Below, piece after piece: positions 26,355 to 31,641 of a stretch of DNA of 35,833 nt (positions are counted from its first letter, which is position 1; every line of letters begins with the position of its first letter). Made by a program: the position numbers and the translations under genes. Location: positions 1 to 35,833 of the forward strand of contig NZ_JAJFOW010000054.1 in assembly GCF_020731285.1 (NCBI RefSeq), in the 5' to 3' direction. The notes beneath the pieces are model-generated. The model was not told where the DNA came from and did not search any database. It worked only from the letters and a program-made list of their open reading frames with translations. The DNA is from Cohnella baijiui. Its GTDB lineage: Bacteria; Bacillota; Bacilli; Paenibacillales; Paenibacillaceae.

Positions 26355-28090
26355 CATTCGCCGACACGACAAAGCTTGGCAAGGTCTTGAAGAATCCTGA
26401 AGCCCAACGCATTCTTTTCAAGCACGACCCGTCTCTCGCGGAATCCAGCTTCACGATACAGTTTAAGAAGCTTCAGTCCTTGAGCGCCTATCTCGAATCG
26501 CTCGGGTCGGACGCGCTGCGGGAGACAGTCCGCGCGGAACTCGCGGGGGTTCCGGAAGCGGCAGAGGAAGAGACAGCGTTCCTGCCTTCCCCGGATTACG
26601 AGGGCGAAGAGGTCGTCATCGGCTCGGCGCCCGCGGCGGCGCCGACCGAGGCGGAGCGATGGGGAGTGTTCGAGCTCGAGCTTCAAGGTCCGAGGCACGG
26701 CAATCCGTTCGTGGACGTTGAACTGAGCGCGGAATTCCGATGCGGCGGCCGGTCGTTGAGATCGCAAGGCTTCTACGACGGAGACGGCGTCTACCGAGTT
26801 CGTTTCATGCCAGACGAAGAGGGAGAATGGACATTCCGGACGAGCAGCAACGCCCGTTCGCTCGACGGCATCACGGGCCGGTTCGCCGTGACGCCCCCTT
26901 CCTCCGGCAATCGGGGGCCGGTTCGGGTGAAGTACCGGTTCCATTTTGCCTACGAGGACGGAACGCCTTACATCCCCGTCGGCACGACCTGCTACGTGTG
27001 GACGCACCAAGGCGAAGAGCTGGAGGAGCAGACGCTCGAGACGCTGTCCCGATCTCCCTTCAACAAAATCCGCATGTGCGTTTTTCCAAAAGCGTATCTG
27101 TTCAACGAGAACGAGCCGGAGCATTATCCGTACGAAGGCTCCGTAGAAACGGGTTGGGATTACGAACGGTTCAATCCGGCGTTCTTCCGGCACTTGGAAC
27201 GGAGGATCGCGGATCTCGGAAGGCTTGGGATCGAGGCGGATCTCATTCTGTTCCATGCGTACGACCGTTGGGGATTCTCGGAGATGGGACGGGCGGCGGA
27301 CGACCGGTATTTGCGGTACGTCGTGGCCAGACTGTCCGCTTTCCGCCACGTCTGGTGGTCGCTCGCGAACGAATACGATCTGATGTGGGAGAAGGAGACG
27401 GAAGACTGGGAGCGGTTCGCTGCCATCGTCACGGGGAACGATCCGCATGGCCATCTGATCTCGATCCATAACTGCATGCCTTTCTACGACTACGGTCGCC
27501 CGTGGGTGACGCATTGCAGCATTCAGAGACAGGACGTCTACAAGACGGCCGAATATACCGACGAATGGCACGAACGCTGGGGCAAGCCGGTCGTCATCGA
27601 CGAGTGCGCGTACGAAGGCAATGTTAATCAGGGCTGGGGCAACATCAGCGGCCAAGAGATGACCCGACGGTTCTGGGAAGGCGCCGTGCGCGGAGGCTAC
27701 GTCGGCCATGGCGAGACGTACATGCACCCCGAGGATGTGATCTGGTGGTCCAAGGGAGGCAAGCTGCACGGTACGAGTCCGGAGAGAATCGCGTTCCTTC
27801 GCCGGATTCTGGAGGAAGGGCCGGTACAAGGAATCGGCCCGCTCCGGAAGAGCCCGATGGAATGGGACGCTCCCGTCGGAGGCGTGGAAGGCGAGTACAT
27901 GCTGCATTACTATGGATTCAACCGGCCCAGCTACCGGGAGTTCGCGCTGCCGGCGGGCGCCAGCTATACCGTGGACATCATCGACACTTGGAACATGACC
28001 GTCGAGCGGTTGGCGGGCACCTTCGAGGGGAGATTCCGCGTCGAGCTGCCGGGACGGGAGTACATGGCGGTCAGGCTGATCCGCGCGTAA
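26351..28090 (+). CDS. Apiosidase-like glycoside hydrolase (DUF5060 + DUF4038-type barrel)
   Basis: This 579-residue protein has a short helical N-terminus (KVLKNPEAQRILFKHDP), a DUF5060-like beta domain (about 95-190, with FRCGGRSLRSQGFYDGDGVYRVRFMPDEEG as its centre), a TIM barrel (about 195-480) and a C-terminal beta domain (about 485-579). The barrel looks like DUF4038/GH140, whose known members cut at apiose. Candidate catalytic acids are Glu341 (LANEYD) and Glu418 (VIDECAYEG). There is no signal peptide, so it acts in the cytoplasm on imported oligosaccharides or glycosides. It is last in the operon, overlapping the kinase gene by 4 bases. No transporter is encoded nearby. Confidence 0.82.
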   Translation: MTFADTTKLGKVLKNPEAQRILFKHDPSLAESSFTIQFKKLQSLSAYLESLGSDALRETVRAELAGVPEAAEEETAFLPSPDYEGEEVVIGSAPAAAPTEAERWGVFELELQGPRHGNPFVDVELSAEFRCGGRSLRSQGFYDGDGVYRVRFMPDEEGEWTFRTSSNARSLDGITGRFAVTPPSSGNRGPVRVKYRFHFAYEDGTPYIPVGTTCYVWTHQGEELEEQTLETLSRSPFNKIRMCVFPKAYLFNENEPEHYPYEGSVETGWDYERFNPAFFRHLERRIADLGRLGIEADLILFHAYDRWGFSEMGRAADDRYLRYVVARLSAFRHVWWSLANEYDLMWEKETEDWERFAAIVTGNDPHGHLISIHNCMPFYDYGRPWVTHCSIQRQDVYKTAEYTDEWHERWGKPVVIDECAYEGNVNQGWGNISGQEMTRRFWEGAVRGGYVGHGETYMHPEDVIWWSKGGKLHGTSPERIAFLRRILEEGPVQGIGPLRKSPMEWDAPVGGVEGEYMLHYYGFNRPSYREFALPAGASYTVDIIDTWNMTVERLAGTFEGRFRVELPGREYMAVRLIRA

Positions 28091-28106
28091 TCTCCATATC
28101 AACGGG

Positions 28107-28134
28107 AAAGGCGAGCGCAAGTTGCTCGCCTTTT
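28107..28134 (+). terminator. Terminator of the sugar operon
   Basis: AAAGGCGAGC / GCTCGCCTTT with a 7-base loop and a T-rich tail lies 16 bases after the glycosidase stop. Confidence 0.92.
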
Positions 28135-28161
28135 CGTTTCTCCGTATCCTTCTCTCTGCGA

Positions 28162-28266
28162 TTACGATGCTGTAGTGGCCCTTATGCGGCATCCGATGTC
28201 CATAATCTTCATCAGTGTGTCGATGTTCTTTTCCGTCAATTGCTTGCCTTGAAGCTTTTCGGCCAT
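28162..28266 (-). CDS. Very small open frame, possible remnant
   Basis: This 34-codon frame on the minus strand reads MAEKLQGKQLTEKNIDTLMK and continues with IMDIGCRIRATTAS. No family is recognised and no strong ribosome binding site is seen. It sits at the border between the GC-rich sugar operon and the AT-rich island, where fragments are common. It is more likely a gene fragment than a gene. Confidence 0.2.
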   Translation of the reverse strand: MAEKLQGKQLTEKNIDTLMKIMDIGCRIRATTAS

Positions 28267-28277
28267 TAGCTTATTCG

Positions 28278-28305
28278 GGAGTGGCTAGTTCCACTCCTAT
28301 TTATT
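28278..28305 (+). terminator. Hairpin ahead of the agr-like locus
   Basis: The 7-bp perfect stem GGAGTGG / CCACTCC with a 6-base loop is followed by TATTTATTTTATA. It stands just before the next promoter and insulates the locus. Confidence 0.65.
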
Positions 28306-28315
28306 TTATATGATG

Positions 28316-28344
28316 TTGACATACATACGATTTTGACATATATT
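28316..28344 (+). promoter_or_regulatory. Strong promoter of the agr-like locus
   Basis: TTGACA (28316-28321, perfect -35), 17 bases, then TATATT (28339-28344) lies about 24 bases ahead of the first start codon. Confidence 0.8.
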
Positions 28345-28367
28345 GTTCTTGCAAGGAGGTGTCTTCC

Positions 28368-28661
28368 CTGAAAACGGAAATTACTGAATATCGCGATATT
28401 GCAGACAGAGTTGGAGGGGATGATGGGAAAAAGCTTCATGAGTTAATTGACGCTTTTGAGCAGTTGAGAGATATTAAATTACTCGGAGCTACAGATGTTG
28501 CAAATCGTCTTGGTATTGATCCGAGAAATATGGGACATAAACGAAAGACAAAGTATTTTCCGAACTCCGTTGCACGTTCAGGAAAATTCGAATTTTGGTT
28601 GGAGCATGATATCGTCGAGTATATTGAAAATATCAAAATATGGAGAGAAAGAAATAGATAA
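28368..28661 (+). CDS. Small helix-turn-helix protein at the head of the agr-like locus
   Basis: This protein of about 97 residues has an N-terminal helix rich in Glu and Leu (KKLHELIDAFEQLRDI) and a likely DNA-binding part (LLGATDVANRLGIDPRNMGHKRKT) followed by an acidic-basic C-terminal helix. The exact family is not recognised. AAGGAGG at 28353-28359 is 8 bases ahead of a CTG at 28368; a GTG at 28359 is inside the ribosome binding site, so CTG is my preferred start, an unusual choice. It precedes the membrane protein gene by 11 bases and may regulate the locus. Confidence 0.65.
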   Translation: MKTEITEYRDIADRVGGDDGKKLHELIDAFEQLRDIKLLGATDVANRLGIDPRNMGHKRKTKYFPNSVARSGKFEFWLEHDIVEYIENIKIWRERNR

Positions 28662-28672
28662 GGAGGGACTAT

Positions 28673-29290
28673 GTGGAAAAATTTCTAGGTTTCATGTTCT
28701 TTTCAAGTGTTGAAGTATTAGCTTTAATTGCCATCACTTTAACAATCTTTAGGTTTAAAATTAGTGATTACATTTGGCAATCTGTATTAATTGCTATCGT
28801 TATGAATATAATGAGCTTCGTTCTTCGTAATGAATTAGACCTTCCTAGTTTAGCCCCCATTTCAAATGTAATTGCGTTTGCATTATTTATTTACATATTC
28901 CTCAAGGAACCGCCTCTGGTTTGGTCTTTCATAATGAGTCTAACGGGAACAGTCGCATTTGTTATTATTCAAGCAATATTTATCGCCTGCTCTTTCGGTA
29001 CTCTCTCAATACACGCAGTTGATTCAGATCTTGTAAAAGGATATATGCTCCAGACTATGACCGGTGTAACTATTTTCATTATTTCTTACATGCTTTATAA
29101 ACGTGGATGGGGATATTCCGCTGAATTTACAAAATTAAAGTTTAAGTGGGAACGGTTCGTAGTCCTCGGTATGATCATCATAATAACGGCCGCTTTGGGA
29201 GCTCTGCTATATTACAAGGATTTATTGATAGACATCCTGTTTTTGTTCTTAGCCTTCCTGTTCATTATCTTCTATACGACGAAATATTGA
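28673..29290 (+). CDS. Multi-pass membrane protein, kinase-less AgrC-like sensor candidate
   Basis: This 205-residue protein consists almost wholly of hydrophobic segments, about seven, at roughly 4-26, 33-51, 62-79, 84-108, 121-143, 161-182 and 185-202. That fits the transmembrane sensor half of an AgrC-type receptor, but no histidine kinase (H-box, N-box or G-box) follows: the gene ends and agrB begins at once. It may be a peptide receptor that signals through another protein, or an immunity or export protein. The GTG at 28673 follows AGGAGGGA. It overlaps the agrB start by 3 bases, showing co-translation. The sensor role is inferred from position and shape. Confidence 0.7.
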   Translation: MEKFLGFMFFSSVEVLALIAITLTIFRFKISDYIWQSVLIAIVMNIMSFVLRNELDLPSLAPISNVIAFALFIYIFLKEPPLVWSFIMSLTGTVAFVIIQAIFIACSFGTLSIHAVDSDLVKGYMLQTMTGVTIFIISYMLYKRGWGYSAEFTKLKFKWERFVVLGMIIIITAALGALLYYKDLLIDILFLFLAFLFIIFYTTKY

Positions 29291-29817
29291 TTCCAAGATT
29301 AGCTCGCACCACAGCCCGGTGGATAAAAGGAGCAGCTCCGGATCATCCAGTCAGTATTGACGTACTTGTTTTTTCGCTCCAAGCAATCATAAATGTCGTG
29401 AGCATCGTTATTGTCACGATCGCCATCTCTTTAATCACAGGAAAGATAGAAGAGGCAATCATGGCGCTTATTGCGTTTGGAGCACTGCGGCAAGTATCCG
29501 GTGGTCTTCACTTAAAATCCGGTGACCTTTGTGTTCTCGTGAGCGTCATTGGAATAACATTGATCTCTTTTTCCAACTTTAACTCTGCAGTTATATACAT
29601 AGTGACCAGTATTAGTCTATGTCTTGCAGCTCTCTTCGCACCGTCAAGAATTGAAAATCAAACCCGAATACCAGAAAGGTATTTTCCTGCCCTAAAGATA
29701 ATTTCATTGCTCATCATTGGCTCAAATTTCTTTATACAATCACCAATCCTTGCAGTTGCATGGTTTGTTCAAGGGCTCACACTCATAAAGCCATTAGGGG
29801 CGGGAAACCTAAAATGA
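29287..29817 (+). CDS. agrB: AgrB-like peptide processing membrane protease
   Basis: AgrB cuts the AgrD propeptide and closes the autoinducer ring. The 176-residue membrane protein carries the catalytic pair at the usual spacing: His75 (RQVSGGLH) and Cys82 (LKSGDLC), seven residues apart as in S. aureus AgrB. Several hydrophobic segments fit the family. The TTG start at 29287 overlaps the upstream stop (TTGA), and the resulting N-terminus (MIPRLARTTARWI) fits AgrB. It lies 50 bases ahead of the agrD-like gene. Confidence 0.88.
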   Translation: MIPRLARTTARWIKGAAPDHPVSIDVLVFSLQAIINVVSIVIVTIAISLITGKIEEAIMALIAFGALRQVSGGLHLKSGDLCVLVSVIGITLISFSNFNSAVIYIVTSISLCLAALFAPSRIENQTRIPERYFPALKIISLLIIGSNFFIQSPILAVAWFVQGLTLIKPLGAGNLK

Positions 29818-29867
29818 GGAGCGGAAAACTATTATTATAAAACAAATTGAAAGGAGGTGAGTAACAT

Positions 29868-29993
29868 ATGAAGAAGGCTATCGCCAAGCGAATTGCTACG
29901 CTTCTGGGATTGACAGCTGTCGTTCTCGTTTCTACAGCGAGCGTGTTCTTTGTGAACCAACCCAAGGTTCCTCAAGAACTGCTCAGGAAGTAA
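29868..29993 (+). CDS. agrD: AgrD-like cyclic autoinducer propeptide
   Basis: The 41-residue peptide has a basic amphipathic leader (MKKAIAKRIATLLG), a hydrophobic stretch, the core ASVFFV and the C-terminal recognition part NQPKVPQELL. It is too small to appear in typical gene lists. The perfect ribosome binding site AAAGGAGGTGA precedes the ATG at 29868. There is no cysteine. If the AIP ring follows the standard five-residue pattern, Ser25 would close a lactone with the four residues VFFV. It directly follows agrB. The propeptide call is firm; the exact ring is inferred. Confidence 0.85.
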   Translation: MKKAIAKRIATLLGLTAVVLVSTASVFFVNQPKVPQELLRK

Positions 29994-30006
29994 AGGGGCG
30001 GTCAAT

Positions 30007-30387
30007 ATGAGGGTTGCCGTGGCCCAAGATCCAGAAGGGAAGACGGGGCTCATAGAGCTGCAGGCGGAACAACTGTGGTATATCGAGACCAATAAAAAAA
30101 TCAAAGATATGGTCGTAGTCCATATGTCGCAAAATGAATGCTACTATGCTCCAGGTACCTTAAAGTTCTGGGAAACGGCGCTAAAAGCATCGGGATTGTT
30201 ATTCGAAAAGGTAGATCGTACAAATGTTCTCCATCTTCCATTGGTGAAGTACATGGATGAATACTACAACACATACTTTGAAGATTCAAGGACAAAAGAT
30301 TCGAAATACTGTACTGTATCGGTTGCCAATGCCAAATTCGTCCGAGACTACTTAAATAAAAATAAATCAAAGCTTCAAGCTTACTAA
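30007..30387 (+). CDS. LytTR-type DNA-binding protein
   Basis: This 126-residue protein lacks a receiver domain. The pattern ELQAEQLWYIETNKKIKDMVVVHMSQNECYYAPGTLKFWETAL, then FEKVDRTNVLHLPLVKYMDEYYNTYFE and CTVSVANAKFVRDY, matches the beta-strand layout of LytTR domains, which bind promoter DNA in AgrA-like regulators. The ATG at 30007 follows AAGGGGCGG. It comes 13 bases after agrD and is the last gene of the locus. With the kinase-less membrane protein, this suggests signalling that does not use phosphotransfer. Confidence 0.75.
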   Translation: MRVAVAQDPEGKTGLIELQAEQLWYIETNKKIKDMVVVHMSQNECYYAPGTLKFWETALKASGLLFEKVDRTNVLHLPLVKYMDEYYNTYFEDSRTKDSKYCTVSVANAKFVRDYLNKNKSKLQAY

Positions 30388-30388
30388 G

Positions 30389-30412
30389 GGACGTCACTAA
30401 GACGTCCTTTTA
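30389..30412 (+). terminator. Terminator of the agr-like locus
   Basis: GGACGTC / GACGTCC with a 5-base loop is followed by TTTTA, directly after the LytTR stop. Confidence 0.85.
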
Positions 30413-30638
30413 CTATTGTGTGGGAGATTAACTTAAATGGAGGGGTTAAACATAATAACATAAAGTGGATAGCAGATGCTGTCGAAATTTCTGAATTTAT
30501 TTGGAAAATTCGGGCTCTCTTATATTGTTTACAATATTCAAACATAATCCAATAATACAAATGTGAAGTAAAGAGGTATTGAGGTTTTCGAAAATATGTT
30601 GACAAAAACAAAAATCGCCGATTGCTTCAACTACCGAT
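30413..30638. other. Non-coding AT-rich gap with a 16-bp palindrome
   Basis: No gene is seen. ATATTGT-TT-ACAATAT (30522-30537) is a palindrome with perfect 7-base arms and may be an operator, perhaps of an XRE regulator nearby. No target promoter is evident. Confidence 0.35.
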
Positions 30639-30864
30639 CTACCAATCGTATTTAAAAATATCGTCCATTGTAACACCGAATACGATCGCACAAGCCTTTC
30701 GGACTGAGTCCGGTATTGGATGTTGTGTTTCTCTCGTTCATATTTACTCATTGCTGTAAACGGAACGTGTACATACGGATTCAGTCGCTCGCACAACTCC
30801 TTTTGGGTCTATCCTTTGGCGGCGCGTAGATCGGGCAGCAAGCATCTCCCCCTTTTAAGGACAT
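30639..30864 (-). pseudogene. Decayed XRE-family regulator
   Basis: On the minus strand the frames spell an XRE helix-turn-helix: LLPDLRAAKG, then a TAG stop where another residue is expected, then TQKELCERLNPYVHVPFTA, MSKYEREKHNI and, after a frame change, IPDSVRKACAIVFGVTMDDIF ending in KYDW and a stop. The likely original start is ATG at 30864 after GGAGGTAG, but it is out of frame with the body. One nonsense mutation and at least two frame changes make it inactive. An intact XRE gene lies 130 bases away. Confidence 0.78.
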
Positions 30865-30902
30865 GTGTGCTACCTCCAAAATAATTGGTTTTAGGAGTGG
30901 AT

Positions 30903-31094
30903 ATGGTAATGATAGACGTACTTAAATTTCTCCAGAAGTTAAACAATGGCACTCCTGAGCATAGAAAGCATATATGGGATCTGCTTTTGTATCTTAGCGA
31001 GAGCTATCTAGTAAAGCACGAACAACAGAAAGAACTCTTTTCTTATCCTCCTCGGTCAGCTCGCGACCAAAGTATTGCATCGGAACGTCGATAA
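30903..31094 (+). CDS. Possible small protein, unknown
   Basis: This 63-residue frame begins after AGGAGTGG. The first two thirds (MVMIDVLKFLQKLNN, then HRKHIWDLLLYLSESYL) look like a helical domain; the last third overlaps the end of the convergent XRE gene and reads as random sequence (SARDQSIASERR). It may be a truncated helical protein whose original 3' end was lost when the XRE gene came to lie there. Confidence 0.35.
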   Translation: MVMIDVLKFLQKLNNGTPEHRKHIWDLLLYLSESYLVKHEQQKELFSYPPRSARDQSIASERR

Positions 31095-31386
31095 GATCTT
31101 CATCGGAAAAGTTGATACGATCAACCAGCTTTTTCTCTTCAACGGTATAATTTTCACCGATTCTATCTGTTTTACCGAGTAACCAGTCTACAGTTACCCC
31201 GTAACAATCCGCGAGCTGTTGCAGTACCTCCAACTCCACGCCATTAACACCGTTCTCATATGCACTTAATGATTGATTGCTGATGCCAAGGCGATGCTTT
31301 ACATCCATTTGTGTGAGCCCGGCTTGTTTACGGGCTTTTTTTAATCTGGCCTGCATGATCTTATTTTCCGGTCCGACCTTTACCAA
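30994..31386 (-). CDS. XRE-family transcriptional regulator
   Basis: The 130-residue regulator has a phage-repressor helix-turn-helix (about residues 14-70: LKKARKQAGLTQMDVKHRLGISNQSLSAYENGVNGVELEVLQQLADCYGVTVDWLLG) and an acidic C-terminal helical part. TTG at 31386 is the preferred start because AGGAGG lies 8 bases upstream; GTG at 31395 overlaps it. A 38-bp dyad (31423-31460) stands in its promoter region and is a good operator candidate. It resembles regulators of mobile elements or of antitoxin type, but no partner gene follows. Confidence 0.88.
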   Translation of the reverse strand: MVKVGPENKIMQARLKKARKQAGLTQMDVKHRLGISNQSLSAYENGVNGVELEVLQQLADCYGVTVDWLLGKTDRIGENYTVEEKKLVDRINFSDEDLIDVPMQYFGRELTEEDKKRVLSVVRALLDSSR

Positions 31387-31422
31387 CGAGGCCACCTCCT
31401 ATAATTGGTATAATAACACACT

Positions 31423-31460
31423 TTCCAGAATACGTGGAATTAATTCTTGTATTTCTGGAA
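31423..31460. promoter_or_regulatory. Candidate XRE operator, 38-bp dyad
   Basis: The arms TTCCAGAA (31423-31430) and TTCTGGAA (31453-31460) are perfect inverted repeats; an inner GGAATT/AATTC pair extends the dyad. It lies 37-74 bases ahead of the XRE start on its side, over the likely -35 region (a -10-like TATTAT lies nearer the gene). Confidence 0.65.
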
Positions 31461-31478
31461 TTCTTTGACGGACGATCA

Positions 31479-31545
31479 ATAGGTCGGAAAATCGTAAACG
31501 ATAGGTCGGTTTTGTGGTGAGCGCGCAAGACGGAAACGGTTTACA
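31479..31545. promoter_or_regulatory. Direct repeats and cre-like site ahead of GH3 gene
   Basis: ATAGGTCGG occurs twice, at 31479-31487 and 31501-31509, 22 bases apart start to start (two helical turns), as AraC-type activators often bind. GGAAACGGTTTACA (31532-31545) fits the CcpA cre consensus with two mismatches and contains the perfect dyad AAAC-G-GTTT. Either may control the glycosidase gene. The call is tentative. Confidence 0.4.
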
Positions 31546-31641
31546 ATCGAGGGCAGACAGGCCGAGCCGTCATGCAAGTGTAACGGTTATTCGATTTCGA
31601 ATAGCCTGGCGAACCCACCCCGCATGAGGAGGATGCACCAG

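Noticed and set aside
26333..28192. Long minus-strand open frame of 619 codons
   Set aside because: It is antisense to the apiosidase-like gene, with no ribosome binding site and no recognisable domain.
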